A stretch of DNA of 64,000 nucleotides from Rhodobacterales bacterium (GTDB taxonomy: Bacteria; Pseudomonadota; Alphaproteobacteria; Rhizobiales; Stappiaceae): the NCBI GenBank assembly GCA_008107755.1, contig VIRH01000101.1:62001-126000 (forward strand). The letters are read 5' to 3'. Under the pieces are notes generated by a model that saw only the letters and a program-made list of their open reading frames with translations, searched no databases and was not told the DNA's origin. The translations under genes were made by a program, and so were the position numbers. Shown piece after piece: positions 1 to 9,764 of this stretch (positions are counted from its first letter, which is position 1; each line of letters begins with the position of its first letter).

Positions 1-78
1 TTCCCTCACGGTACGTTCTTACATATGTTCGGGCAATCAACGAAGCAGGATAAATCCCGCACAATGGAATCGGTTTGA

Positions 79-2451
79 ATGTCGTTTTTGCTCCGCAGTC
101 TCCTTGCCCTCGCCGTCTTGATTTCGCTTTCCCTTCCGCCCGCCTGGGCTCAGGACGCCGCTTCGCAAAGCGGTGATCAGCAAACCTCGCCCGCAGAACT
201 GCAGCAGGCGAGTGAAGCTCTGATCCGCGTGCTGAATGATCCGAAGAGCCGTGAAGCGCTGATCGAGATGCTTCAGAAGACGGAGGGCGGAGCGAAGCAA
301 GGCGGCGATTCCGCTACAGCTGGCACGGCGCAGCTCCCGACGACACCGTCGTCACCTGAGGCAAGTTCCGACAATCAGACCGACGATAAAACGGCGGCCG
401 ATGAAAAGGCTGCCTCGAAGTCGTCTGAAAAACCGGCCGATTCCTCTAACGGTTTCGTTATCAAGATCGGCGAATACACCCGTGCGCTTGCCGACCAGTT
501 CGGCATGATCCTGGACCGGGCGCTCCACTCCCTGAGTGGTCTGGTCCTGTTTCTGAAGGGTGACATCTCGGTGAAGTGGGACCGGGCGGGCGATATTGTT
601 ACCCAGGTCGCTGTCGTTCTTGCAGCAGCCTATGTGGCGTACTGGGTCGGGCAGTTCGTTGCGCGCCTGATCTATCCGAAGCTCTCGGTTCGCGCACGCT
701 ACGGCGGTGCGCTCGCGCGTACCATCGTCCTGGTTCTATCGTCATTGATCGACAGCCTGACCGTCCTGCTCGGCTGGGGTGTCGGCTATTTCGTTGCGCT
801 GCTTGCCTATGACGGAATTGGAGCCGGCGTCTCGCTGCAGGAAAGCCTCGCGCTGAATGCCTTCTTCATCACCGGCATGGCAAATGTCGCGCTGCGGTTC
901 ATCTTCACGCCGAAGCGCCCCGAGCTTCGTCTGCTGCCGTTCGATGACACCAGCGCGGTCTACTGGAACCGGCGCCTTGCACTGTTCAGCTACTGGATCG
1001 GCTATGGTGCCTTTCTGGCGGTGCCGGTGACCAATATTGCCATTTCCTTTGTTCTGGGGAATGCGGTCCGGTTCCTCGTCGTGCTGATCGGGATGATCTA
1101 TCTGCTGGCCCTGGTTCGGTTCAATCGCACGGGGGTTCGCGAGGGCACGCGAAAATATGCCGGAACGATGCAGAGCACGCTTGCGCAAAAGGCGCTCACC
1201 AACTTCGGCAATCTCTGGCATCTGGCGGCCTATGGCTATATCGCGGCGATCTTCGTGATCTGGGTGACCAGACCCTTTGACGCAACGACGATCATCCTGC
1301 GGGCAACGGGTCTTTCCATCGTCACCATCATGGGCGGCATGGCGCTGTCTCTTGTCATGACGAAGGCGATCAAGGGCGGGATCAGGCTTCCTGACGACCT
1401 GCACGACAAGCTGCCGGCCCTGCAAGGCAGGCTGAATGCCTTCGTGCCGAGACTGCTGAAGCTGATCCGGCTCATGGTTTTCCTCGCAACCCTGCTCCTG
1501 CTTCTGGACATCTGGGGCGTCGTCAATGTTCTGGACTGGGCCTACAGCGAAGCCGGCATGGGCATTGCCAGCCGCTACGGCTCGGCCTTTGTCGTCATCA
1601 TCGTCGGCTTTGGCATCTGGCTTGCCGTGATGTCCTGGGTGGATCTGCGGCTTCAGTCGCGGGCTGGCTACGTCGTCACAGCACGCGTGCGGACCCTGTT
1701 CCAGCTGTTCCGCAATGCCTTCACGGTGATCATTATTGTCATGGTCGCCCTGTTGGCGCTGTCGGAGATCGGGATCGACATCGGGCCGCTGATCGCCGGT
1801 GCCGGTGTTGTCGGTCTGGCGATTTCCTTCGGTGCGCAGACGCTGGTCAAGGACATCATCACCGGTGCCTTCATCCAGATCGAGAACGCGATCAACGAGG
1901 GCGACGTCGTGACCGCCGCCGGGATCACCGGCGTCGTGGAGGGCATCACCGTCCGGTCGCTGCGCGTGCGCGATCTCGACGGCACCACCCACCTGATCCC
2001 GTTTTCTTCCGTCGACACGGTCTCCAACTTCATGCGCGGCTTCTCCTATCATGTCGCGCTGATCGGCGTTGCCTACGACACGGATATTCCGCAAGCGAAG
2101 GAAGCCATGTTCGAGGCCTTCCGCCGGCTTCAGAAAACAGAGCTCAACGCCAACATCTTCGAGGATCTGGAGATGCACGGCGTCGTCAACTTCGGTGCGA
2201 GCTCGATCGATATCCGTGCGCGCATCAAGACAACCCCGGGCGACCAGTGGACGGTGGGCCGCGCCTACAACGAATACGTCAAGCAGGTCTTCGACGAGCA
2301 GGATATCGAGATCCCGTTCCCGCAGGTCACCTATCATGCGGCAACGCCTCCCTACGACGAGCAGGGGGACAAGCCGAAAAAGAAAAGGAAACGAACCGGT
2401 GCAAATCCGGAAACGGAATCACCCTCGGAGGACGCACCTGCCGACGAGTGA
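79..2451 (+). CDS. MscS-family mechanosensitive ion channel, large form
   Basis: A 790-residue membrane protein of the MscS family, expected to open under membrane tension and release solutes on osmotic downshock. It starts with a hydrophobic signal-like segment ending PAWAQ (residues 1-25), followed by a Ser/Asp/Lys-rich periplasmic stretch to about residue 130. A long series of hydrophobic helices runs from about 165 to 600. The pore-lining helix and beta domain are recognisable near residues 565-640 (Gly/Ala-rich IAGAGVVGLAISFGAQ, then NEGDVV and IPFSSVDTVSNF). The tail is Lys/Arg-rich and acidic at the end. The length fits the large YbiO-like group rather than 286-residue MscS. It is a single gene closed by a strong terminator at 2491-2528. 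The family call is firm; the exact subclass is not. Confidence 0.9.
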   Translation: MSFLLRSLLALAVLISLSLPPAWAQDAASQSGDQQTSPAELQQASEALIRVLNDPKSREALIEMLQKTEGGAKQGGDSATAGTAQLPTTPSSPEASSDNQTDDKTAADEKAASKSSEKPADSSNGFVIKIGEYTRALADQFGMILDRALHSLSGLVLFLKGDISVKWDRAGDIVTQVAVVLAAAYVAYWVGQFVARLIYPKLSVRARYGGALARTIVLVLSSLIDSLTVLLGWGVGYFVALLAYDGIGAGVSLQESLALNAFFITGMANVALRFIFTPKRPELRLLPFDDTSAVYWNRRLALFSYWIGYGAFLAVPVTNIAISFVLGNAVRFLVVLIGMIYLLALVRFNRTGVREGTRKYAGTMQSTLAQKALTNFGNLWHLAAYGYIAAIFVIWVTRPFDATTIILRATGLSIVTIMGGMALSLVMTKAIKGGIRLPDDLHDKLPALQGRLNAFVPRLLKLIRLMVFLATLLLLLDIWGVVNVLDWAYSEAGMGIASRYGSAFVVIIVGFGIWLAVMSWVDLRLQSRAGYVVTARVRTLFQLFRNAFTVIIIVMVALLALSEIGIDIGPLIAGAGVVGLAISFGAQTLVKDIITGAFIQIENAINEGDVVTAAGITGVVEGITVRSLRVRDLDGTTHLIPFSSVDTVSNFMRGFSYHVALIGVAYDTDIPQAKEAMFEAFRRLQKTELNANIFEDLEMHGVVNFGASSIDIRARIKTTPGDQWTVGRAYNEYVKQVFDEQDIEIPFPQVTYHAATPPYDEQGDKPKKKRKRTGANPETESPSEDAPADE

Positions 2452-2490
2452 GGCGGCGAACGTTCGCTTTCGTTTCATGCGGAATGACAG

Positions 2491-2528
2491 CGCCCTGGAC
2501 CATGTTTGCCATGGTCCGGGGCGTTTTC
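2491..2528 (+). terminator. Intrinsic terminator after the MscS gene
   Basis: A GC-rich stem of 14 paired positions (CGCCCTGGACCATG with CATGGTCCGGGGCG, one G-U pair) has a 5-base loop and is followed by GTTTTCGTTT. It lies 40 bases after the channel gene stop. Confidence 0.85.
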
Positions 2529-2546
2529 GTTTGTGGTTCGAAAACG
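2522..2546. promoter_or_regulatory. Inverted repeat upstream of glpD, candidate operator
   Basis: CGTTTTCG (2522-2529) and CGAAAACG (2539-2546) form a perfect 8-base inverted repeat with a 9-base spacer. A short TTTCG direct repeat with a 10-base step follows at 2556 and 2566. The position, 80 bases before glpD, suits a GlpR-type repressor site, but it overlaps the tail of the upstream terminator, so the assignment is tentative. Confidence 0.35.
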
Positions 2547-2625
2547 TTGATTGAATTTCGCCAAGTTTCGCTTTATTTTCATTTGAGAGGTAATTGCGCG
2601 ACAGCAGCGAAGCGGGGACAGTCAG

Positions 2626-4146
2626 ATGACAGCCGATGTCGACCTTCTGGTCATTGGCGGGGGAATCAACGGAACGGGTATTGCCCGCGACGCGGTCGGC
2701 CGCGGCGCGTCGGTGATGCTGGTGGAAATGGGCGATCTGGCCGGCGCGACGTCGTCGGCCTCGACCAAGCTCATACATGGCGGTCTTCGATATCTGGAAT
2801 ATTACGAGTTCGATCTGGTGCGCAAAGCGCTGAAGGAGCGGGAGGTGCTGTTGAAGGCTGCGCCGCATATCGCCTGGCCGCTGCGCTTCATCCTGCCGCA
2901 CCACAAGGATCTGCGTCCGGCCTGGCTGCTGCGTCTCGGCCTGTTTCTCTACGATCATCTGGGTGGTCGAAAGCTGCTGCCAGCGACACGTACCGTGCGG
3001 CTTGATCAGAAGCCGTTTTCGCAGGGTCTCAAGAAGCTTTTCACCAAGGGTTTCGAATATTCGGACTGCTGGGTGAACGACGCCCGTCTGGTGGTGCTGA
3101 ACGCCCGGGACGCCGCCGACCGGGGGGCAGACATTCTCGTGCGGACCAAATGCATGGGAGCCCGCCGGACAGAGACCCACTGGGAAGTCGACCTCAAGGA
3201 TCTGGCAACAGGGGAGGCGCGTACGGTCACGGCCAATGTTCTGGTCAATGCCGCCGGTCCGTGGGTGGCCGAGATGCTGCATGGCGTGACCGGGTCCAAC
3301 AACAGGTCCAGTGTGCGTCTTGTGAAGGGCAGCCACATCATCGTGCCGCGCCAGTTCGAGCACGACCGGTGCTTCATCTTCCAGAACGGCGATGGACGTA
3401 TCGTTTTTGCCATTCCCTACGAGCAGGATTTCACGCTCGTCGGCACGACGGATGTCGACTACCAGGGCGACCTCTCGAAGGTCGAAATTTCCGACGACGA
3501 AGTCGCGTATCTGTGCAAGTCGGTCAGCGAGTATCTGGAAAAGCCGATCGTGCCGGAGGATGTCGTCAGCACCTATTCGGGCGTTCGTCCGCTCTATGAC
3601 GATGGCGCGAAGGATGCCAAGGCGGCGACGCGCGATTATGTCCTCGAACTTGACGGTGGCGGTGCCAAGCCGGCCATCCTGTCCGTTTTCGGAGGCAAGA
3701 TCACGACCTACCGAAAGCTTGCGGAGAACGTCCTGGCGAAGCTCTCGCCGTTCCTGCCGTTCGAGAATGGCGAATGGACGGCCGGTGTCCCGCTGCCGGG
3801 CGGCGATTTCGGTGTCGACCAGTTCGATGAACAGGTGGCTTCAATGCAAAAGCGCTTTGCATTCCTCGAGCTCCCCTTCGCAACTCGGCTTGTCCGGCTC
3901 TACGGGACGCGGGCAGGGGAGATCCTGAAGGGTACGTCCTCCGTCGATGACCTCGGCACATGCTTCGGCCATGACCTTTACGAGGTCGAAGTCAACTGGC
4001 TGATCGGTGAGGAATGGGCTCGCACTGCCGAGGATATCCTTTGGCGGCGGACCAAGCTGGGGCTGCGTCTTACCAGCGAGCAGGTGAGCATGCTGGACAC
4101 CTACGTTTCCGACCGGGTTGCCTCGAAGACCGGCGCTGCCGCATAG
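2626..4146 (+). CDS. glpD: Aerobic glycerol-3-phosphate dehydrogenase
   Basis: A 506-residue FAD enzyme that oxidises sn-glycerol-3-phosphate to dihydroxyacetone phosphate and passes electrons to quinone at the inner membrane face. The N-terminal FAD-binding motif is VIGGGINGTGIARDA (residues about 8-22), followed by the family signature SASTKLIHGGLRYLEYYEF. The substrate-domain block VRPLYDDG and GGKITTYRKLAE near residues 320-365 are also typical. Length matches E. coli GlpD (about 500). The start has GGGGACAG upstream. glpK follows after 146 bases in the same direction, so the pair converts imported glycerol to a glycolytic intermediate. Confidence 0.96.
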   Translation: MTADVDLLVIGGGINGTGIARDAVGRGASVMLVEMGDLAGATSSASTKLIHGGLRYLEYYEFDLVRKALKEREVLLKAAPHIAWPLRFILPHHKDLRPAWLLRLGLFLYDHLGGRKLLPATRTVRLDQKPFSQGLKKLFTKGFEYSDCWVNDARLVVLNARDAADRGADILVRTKCMGARRTETHWEVDLKDLATGEARTVTANVLVNAAGPWVAEMLHGVTGSNNRSSVRLVKGSHIIVPRQFEHDRCFIFQNGDGRIVFAIPYEQDFTLVGTTDVDYQGDLSKVEISDDEVAYLCKSVSEYLEKPIVPEDVVSTYSGVRPLYDDGAKDAKAATRDYVLELDGGGAKPAILSVFGGKITTYRKLAENVLAKLSPFLPFENGEWTAGVPLPGGDFGVDQFDEQVASMQKRFAFLELPFATRLVRLYGTRAGEILKGTSSVDDLGTCFGHDLYEVEVNWLIGEEWARTAEDILWRRTKLGLRLTSEQVSMLDTYVSDRVASKTGAAA

Positions 4147-4292
4147 TCCGCGCCTGAAGGAACACATCCGGCCACACACGTCATGCCGCCTTTTTGCTGG
4201 CGTGCCGGAACTTAAGACAAGAGGGAAGGCGGCGCACGCAAACACAGGCTTGCAGCTGCACTTCACCGAGCAAGATATCTGGGAGGAAAGAC

Positions 4293-5786
4293 ATGGGCCG
4301 ATCGGTTTTGGCGATTGACCAGGGCACGACCTCGAGCCGGGCGATCGTTTTCGGCAACGACTTCAGCCCGATCAGTGTCGGACAGCAGGAGTTCCCGCAG
4401 CACTTCCCGAAATCCGGATGGGTGGAGCATACGCCCTCCGATATCTGGACCAGCACCTTGCGGGTCTGCCGCGACGCGCTTGAAAAGGCTCCGGGCGGCG
4501 GCGAGGACGTGGCCGCGATCGGGATCACGAACCAGCGCGAGACCACGCTGATATGGGACCGGTCCACCGGCGAGCCCGTCTATAACGCGATCGTCTGGCA
4601 GGACCGTCGAACCTCCGACTTCTGCGCGAAGCTCCGTTCGGACGGGCACGAAGAGACATTTGCGTCCAAGACGGGCCTGTTGCTCGACCCTTACTTTTCC
4701 GGAACCAAGATTGCCTGGCTGCTGGACAATGTGGATGGCGTCCGCGAGCGGGCGGAGCGGGGCGAGCTGGCCTTCGGAACGGTCGACACCTGGCTGATCT
4801 GGCACCTGACAGGCGGCGAAGTGCATGCCACCGATGCCACGAATGCCTCGCGCACCCTGATCTTCAACATCCACGACAATGTCTGGGACGCGGACCTGTG
4901 CCGTCTGCTCAACATTCCGGCAAGTCTCTTGCCGGAAGTGAAGGACAGCGCGGACGATTTCGGCAGCACGAAGGCGGATCTTTTCGGCAGGGAAATTCCG
5001 ATTCTCGGCGTGGCCGGCGATCAGCAGGCGGCCACCGTCGGTCAGGCCTGCTTCAAGCCAGGCATGGTCAAGTCGACCTATGGCACCGGCTGTTTCGCGA
5101 TCATGAATACGGGCGATACGCCGGTCACATCGCGCAACCGCATGCTCACGACCATCGCCTATCGTCTGAACGGCCGGACGACCTACGCGCTGGAAGGGTC
5201 GATCTTCGTTGCCGGTGCGGCGGTTCAATGGCTGAGGGACGGTCTCGGCATCATCGAGAACGCTGCCGACACGCAGGCGCTGGCCGAAAAGGCGGATCCC
5301 CACCACGAGGTCTACCTTGTCCCCGCCTTCGTCGGTCTCGGCGCGCCCTATTGGGACGCTGACGCCCGAGGCGCGCTTTACGGTCTGACCCGGAACACGG
5401 GGCCGAAGGAAATCGCCAGAGCGGTTCTTCAGAGCGTTGGGTTCCAGACGAGCGATTTGGTCGAGGCGATGCGCGCGGACTGGGCAGAGGCGGAAAGCCC
5501 GGTGCTGCGGGTGGACGGCGGCATGAGCGCCTCCGACTGGACCATGCAGTTCCTGGCCGACATCCTTGGCGCGCCGGTGGACCGCCCGACCGTCTCGGAG
5601 ACGACAGCGCTCGGGGCGGCCTGGCTCGCCGGATCGCGGGCTGGGATATGGCCTGGTGCGGAAGAATTTTCCTCAAAATGGCAACTGGAAAAAAGATTTG
5701 AGCCGAAGCTTGGGGACAAGGAGCGGTTGCGTTTGCTTTCCGGCTGGAAAGACGCGATCAACCGCACCCGAAGTGACCGGGAGTGA
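4293..5786 (+). CDS. glpK: Glycerol kinase
   Basis: A 497-residue FGGY-family kinase that phosphorylates glycerol to sn-glycerol-3-phosphate with ATP. Visible blocks: [14 protein letters not shown] at the N terminus (phosphate-binding loop 1), GITNQRETT and WQDRRT (substrate-side loops), GVAGDQQAA and TYGTGCF in the middle, and [10 protein letters not shown] in the C-terminal ATPase lobe. The open frame extends 99 bases further upstream, but the ATG at 4293 is chosen because GGGAGGAAAG stands directly before it and the protein then begins [11 protein letters not shown], as in the family. It sits behind glpD, giving the complete glycerol to DHAP route. Confidence 0.96.
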   Translation: MGRSVLAIDQGTTSSRAIVFGNDFSPISVGQQEFPQHFPKSGWVEHTPSDIWTSTLRVCRDALEKAPGGGEDVAAIGITNQRETTLIWDRSTGEPVYNAIVWQDRRTSDFCAKLRSDGHEETFASKTGLLLDPYFSGTKIAWLLDNVDGVRERAERGELAFGTVDTWLIWHLTGGEVHATDATNASRTLIFNIHDNVWDADLCRLLNIPASLLPEVKDSADDFGSTKADLFGREIPILGVAGDQQAATVGQACFKPGMVKSTYGTGCFAIMNTGDTPVTSRNRMLTTIAYRLNGRTTYALEGSIFVAGAAVQWLRDGLGIIENAADTQALAEKADPHHEVYLVPAFVGLGAPYWDADARGALYGLTRNTGPKEIARAVLQSVGFQTSDLVEAMRADWAEAESPVLRVDGGMSASDWTMQFLADILGAPVDRPTVSETTALGAAWLAGSRAGIWPGAEEFSSKWQLEKRFEPKLGDKERLRLLSGWKDAINRTRSDRE

Positions 5787-6082
5787 TCAAACGCGGCGGC
5801 TTCCGCCATCGCGGGAGCTTATTACAATTCAATAAGTTATCTCCGCGTTTCCGGCTCTGGCAGATGCGGATTGTTTCTTGCCGTAGCGTTTTTGTGCATC
5901 AAAAAATTACGGCGGCAAGCCTTACCTAGAGGAAATATTTCAAATCCCTGGGTAAGTTAGAAATATATCTTCAGTTGATTTTCCGCCAAAAAGACGCCTT
6001 AGTTTGCACTTGCTTGGGCTTAACTCCTTTTCACGATTCAAGATGCAAGGCCCTTGCTCTTCATCAAGGGGAGAACAGTTTG

Positions 6083-7687
6083 ATGAAATTCCAAAAATCC
6101 TTGAAGGCAACCCTTCTTGGTGCCAGCCTTGCTGTGATTGCAGCAACCGGCGCCTCTGCAAAAACGCTCGTTTATTGCTCGGAAGGATCGCCTGAAGGCT
6201 TCGACACCGCCCTTTACACAGCAGGTACGACGTTCGACGCTTCGTCCAAGCCGGTCTACAACCGTCTTGTCGAGTTCAGGCGCGGCACCACCGAAGTGCT
6301 GCCTGGTCTGGCTGAAAGCTGGGAGGTGTCCGAAGACGGTCTGGAATACACCTTCCACCTGCGCAAGGGCGTGAAGTTCCACACCACCGATTTCTTCACG
6401 CCGACGCGTGAGTTCAATGCCGACGACGTCGTGTTTTCCTTCGAGCGCCAGCTCAAGTCGGATAACCCGTGGCACGAATACACACCCGGTGCGTCCTGGG
6501 AATACTTCAACGGCATGTCCATGCCGGATCTCATCAAGGAGGTCGTGAAGGAAGACGACTATACGGTCAAATTCGTGCTGAACCGTCCGGAAGCCCCGAT
6601 GCTCGCCAACCTGGCGATGGACTTCGCCTCCATCCTGTCGGCAGAATACGCCGATCAGCTGGCCGAGGCGGGAACCAAGGAACAGCTGAACCAGCAGCCG
6701 GTCGGCACCGGTCCGTTCTCCTTCGTCGGCTACCAGAAGGACGCGGTCATCCGCTACGCCGCTTTCGACGACTACTGGAACGGCAAGCAGCCTATCGACA
6801 ACCTGATATTCGCCATCACGCCGGATGCGGCGGTGCGTCTTCAGAAGCTGAAGGCCGGCGAATGTCACGTCATGCCGTACCCGGCTCCGGCCGACATCGC
6901 CGACATCCAGTCCGATGACAGCCTGACGCTGGTGGAACAGCAGGGTCTGAACGTCGGCTATCTGGCCTACAACACCAAGCAGGCTCCGTTCGACAAGAAG
7001 GAAGTCCGCAAGGCGCTGAACCACGCGATCAACAAGCAGGCGATCCTCGATGCGGTCTTCCAGGGCTCCGGCCAGGCCGCCAAGAACCCGATCCCGCCGA
7101 CCATGTGGTCCTATAACGACGACATCAAGGACGACGTCTACGATCCGGAACTGGCCAAGAAGATGCTGGAAGACGCTGGTGTCTCCGACCTTTCCATGAA
7201 GGTCTGGGCAATGCCGGTGCAGCGTCCGTACAACCCGAATGCCCGCCGCATGGCGGAAGTCATTCAGGCTGACTTCGCCAAGGTCGGCGTCGATGTCGAG
7301 ATCGTCACCTACGAGTGGGGTGAGTACCTCGACCGCTCGAAGGCGGAAGATCGCGATGGCGCAGTCCTGCTCGGCTGGACCGGCGACAACGGCGACCCGG
7401 ACAACTTCCTGGCCGTTCTCCTCGGCTGCGACGGTGTGGGCGGTTCCAACCGCGCCCAGTGGTGCAACGAGGACTTCGAAGCTCTCATCCAGAAGGCCAA
7501 GACCGTAACGGACAAGGCCGAGCGCACCAAGCTCTACGAAGAAGCTCAGGTCGTGTTCAAGGAAGAAGCTCCGTGGGCAACCATCGCTCATTCGGTCGTC
7601 TTCATGCCGATGTCGTCCAAGGTCTCCGGCTACGTGATGGACCCGCTTGGCGGCCATTGGTTTGACGGCGTGGACATCGCGGAGTAA
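6083..7687 (+). CDS. dppA: Periplasmic dipeptide-binding protein of an ABC importer
   Basis: A 534-residue SBP family 5 protein. The first 26 residues form a Sec signal peptide ending ASA; the mature protein begins KTLVYCSEGSPEGF, nearly as in E. coli DppA. Similarity to DppA continues along the whole length (TFHLRKGVKF, ADDVVFSFERQ, MPVQRPYNPNARRMAE, GWTGDNGDPDNF). The ATG at 6083 is preferred over the upstream open frame because AAGGGGAGA precedes it and the signal peptide then starts correctly. It is the first gene of dppABCDF; a hairpin at 7707-7732 separates it from dppB. Substrate by homology: dipeptides, possibly also 5-aminolevulinate or haem. Confidence 0.94.
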   Translation: MKFQKSLKATLLGASLAVIAATGASAKTLVYCSEGSPEGFDTALYTAGTTFDASSKPVYNRLVEFRRGTTEVLPGLAESWEVSEDGLEYTFHLRKGVKFHTTDFFTPTREFNADDVVFSFERQLKSDNPWHEYTPGASWEYFNGMSMPDLIKEVVKEDDYTVKFVLNRPEAPMLANLAMDFASILSAEYADQLAEAGTKEQLNQQPVGTGPFSFVGYQKDAVIRYAAFDDYWNGKQPIDNLIFAITPDAAVRLQKLKAGECHVMPYPAPADIADIQSDDSLTLVEQQGLNVGYLAYNTKQAPFDKKEVRKALNHAINKQAILDAVFQGSGQAAKNPIPPTMWSYNDDIKDDVYDPELAKKMLEDAGVSDLSMKVWAMPVQRPYNPNARRMAEVIQADFAKVGVDVEIVTYEWGEYLDRSKAEDRDGAVLLGWTGDNGDPDNFLAVLLGCDGVGGSNRAQWCNEDFEALIQKAKTVTDKAERTKLYEEAQVVFKEEAPWATIAHSVVFMPMSSKVSGYVMDPLGGHWFDGVDIAE

Positions 7688-7706
7688 ACGCCGCCGAAAT
7701 CCGGGG

Positions 7707-7732
7707 AGGCGCTGGCAGAAATGCCGGCGCCT
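7707..7732 (+). terminator. Attenuating hairpin between dppA and dppB
   Basis: An 11-base stem (AGGCGCTGGCA with TGCCGGCGCCT, one G-U pair) closes a GAAA tetraloop and is followed by TCCAATTTT. It probably stops or protects part of the transcript so that more binding protein than permease is made. Confidence 0.7.
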
Positions 7733-7806
7733 TCCAATTTTCCAGCCGTCGGCGTTGATCGTTTCGAAAGTCGATTTCCGCCGGTTCTTCGTATCTGGAA
7801 CCCGAC

Positions 7807-8814
7807 ATGCTCCGATTTATTCTAGGCCGGATCGGCCTGCTGATACCGACCTTCTTCGGGGTCACCTTCGTCGCCTTCCTCTTCATTCGCCTTCTGCCGG
7901 GCGATCCGCTGGAACTTCTTGCCGGCGAACGCGGTATTTCGCCCGAACGCAAGGCTCAGCTCATGGTCCAGATGGGCTTCGACAAGCCGTTCCTTCAGCA
8001 GTACTGGGACTATGTCGTGGGGATCTTCCACGGTGATCTCGGCGTTTCCTTTGCCTCGAAGAAACCGGTTCTCGACGAATTCCTGACCCTGTTTCCGGCG
8101 ACTGCGGAACTGGCACTGTGTGCGATCATCCTGGCGGTCTGTCTCGGCATCCCTGCCGGTATCTTTGCCGCCGTGAAGCGGGGCTCCTTCTTCGATCAGA
8201 CGATCATGGGAACCGCGCTGGTCGGCTATTCCATGCCGATCTTCTGGTGGGCGCTTCTGCTCATCGTTTTCTTTTCCGGCACGCTCGGCTGGACGCCGGT
8301 CTCCGGTCGCATCTCGCTGATGTATTTCTTCCCGCAGGTGACCGGCTTCATGCTGATCGACAGTCTTCTGTCGGGGGAGAAAGGCGCCTTCCTCTCCGCG
8401 CTCAGCCATCTCATCCTTCCATCCATCGTGCTGGCAACCATTCCGCTTGCAGTGATCGCGCGTCAGACGCGCTCCGCGATGCTGGAAGTCCTCGGCGAGG
8501 ACTATGTGCGCACGGCACGGGCCAAGGGCTTGCCGCCGCGCCGGGTCATCGGTCTTCACGCGCTGCGCAACGCCCTCATTCCGGTGATCACCACCATCGG
8601 CCTTCAGGTCGGCGTGCTGCTGACGGGCGCGATCCTGACGGAAACCATCTTCTCGTGGCCGGGCATCGGCAAGTGGCTGATCGAGAGCATTTCGCGGCGC
8701 GACTACACCGTCGTCCAGGGCGGGCTCCTGATGATCGCCGGCGTGATCATGGTGGTGAACCTGATCGTCGATGTTCTCTACGGGCTCATCAATCCGCGCA
8801 TTCGCCACAACTGA
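7807..8814 (+). CDS. dppB: Dipeptide ABC transporter permease DppB
   Basis: A 335-residue inner-membrane permease of the DppB/OppB type. The N terminus (LRFILGRIGLLIPTFFGVTF) is the usual first membrane helix. The binding-protein-dependent transport domain includes the cytoplasmic EAA loop near residues 225-250 (EDYVRTARAKGLPPRRV), which docks on the ATPases. Length matches E. coli DppB (339). It follows dppA after 119 bases and precedes dppC by 17. Confidence 0.94.
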   Translation: MLRFILGRIGLLIPTFFGVTFVAFLFIRLLPGDPLELLAGERGISPERKAQLMVQMGFDKPFLQQYWDYVVGIFHGDLGVSFASKKPVLDEFLTLFPATAELALCAIILAVCLGIPAGIFAAVKRGSFFDQTIMGTALVGYSMPIFWWALLLIVFFSGTLGWTPVSGRISLMYFFPQVTGFMLIDSLLSGEKGAFLSALSHLILPSIVLATIPLAVIARQTRSAMLEVLGEDYVRTARAKGLPPRRVIGLHALRNALIPVITTIGLQVGVLLTGAILTETIFSWPGIGKWLIESISRRDYTVVQGGLLMIAGVIMVVNLIVDVLYGLINPRIRHN

Positions 8815-8831
8815 GCCGAGGGTAAAAGAAA

Positions 8832-9761
8832 ATGACAAATTCCTCTCCGGCCGCAAAGGCCGATACGGCGAAACTGGAAGCGGAAAGCCGCAACGCCACA
8901 AAGGCCCAGTTCGCCGAGTTCTGGTACTATTTTTCTCAGAACAAGGGCGCGGTGATCGGGCTTGCCATCTTCGCTCTTCTCGTCGTGATGGCGGTGTTCG
9001 CACCGGTTCTCGCCCCGCATGATCCCGACGTCCAGTATCGCGACAGTTTCCTCGCGCCTCCGATCTGGCAAGAGGGCGGCAAGGCCGCGTTTCTGCTCGG
9101 CACGGACTGGGTGGGGCGGGATATCCTGTCGCGCATCATCTACGGCGCCAGATACTCGCTCGGCATTGCCGTGATGGTCGTCATCTTTTCCGTGACGACC
9201 GGTGTGTGTCTCGGCCTGCTGGCCGGTTACATGCGCGGCGTCGTCGATGTGGTGATCATGCGTATCATGGATATCATCCTGTCGTTCCCGGCACTTCTGC
9301 TTGCACTGGTTCTGGCGGTGATCCTGCAACCGGGCCTCAAGAGCGCCATGTTCGCCATCTCCATCGTTCTCCTGCCCCATTTCGTGCGTCTGACCCGTGC
9401 GGCCGTGCTTTCGGAGCGATCACGCGACTATGTGGTGGCAGCGCGGATTGCAGGCGCCGGGCATATCAGGCTGATGTTCACGACCATTCTGCCGAACTGC
9501 CTTGCGCCGCTGATCGTTCAGGCGACGCTTTCCTTCTCCAACGCCATTCTCGACGTTGCCGCACTCGGCTTTCTCGGCATGGGCGCGCAGCCGCCCACAC
9601 CGGAGTGGGGGACCATGCTGGCGGAGGCACGGGAGTTCATCCTGCGGGCCTGGTGGGTGGTCACATTCCCGGGCCTTGCCATTCTGATCACCGTTCTCGC
9701 CATCAATCTGGTCGGCGACGGCCTGCGCGATGCGCTTGATCCGAAGCTGAAGAGGAGCTGA
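8832..9761 (+). CDS. dppC: Dipeptide ABC transporter permease DppC
   Basis: A 309-residue permease of the DppC/OppC type. It has the characteristic cytoplasmic N-terminal extension before the first helix (AVIGLAIFALLVVMAVFAPVLAPHDP), then the sequence LLGTDWVGRDILSRIIYGARYSL that marks this family. The EAA loop (RDYVVAARIAGAGHIRLMF) lies near residues 197-215. It pairs with DppB to form the membrane channel. Confidence 0.94.
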   Translation: MTNSSPAAKADTAKLEAESRNATKAQFAEFWYYFSQNKGAVIGLAIFALLVVMAVFAPVLAPHDPDVQYRDSFLAPPIWQEGGKAAFLLGTDWVGRDILSRIIYGARYSLGIAVMVVIFSVTTGVCLGLLAGYMRGVVDVVIMRIMDIILSFPALLLALVLAVILQPGLKSAMFAISIVLLPHFVRLTRAAVLSERSRDYVVAARIAGAGHIRLMFTTILPNCLAPLIVQATLSFSNAILDVAALGFLGMGAQPPTPEWGTMLAEAREFILRAWWVVTFPGLAILITVLAINLVGDGLRDALDPKLKRS

Positions 9762-9764
9762 CCG

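Noticed and set aside
742..2337. A 531-codon open frame on the minus strand across the MscS gene
   Set aside because: It is the antisense of a well-supported gene and has the low-complexity Asp/His/Arg-rich composition of GC-rich shadow frames.
5787..6082. A riboswitch or leader gene before dppA
   Set aside because: The region is AT-rich and promoter-like, but I could not identify a conserved aptamer or an upstream small gene.
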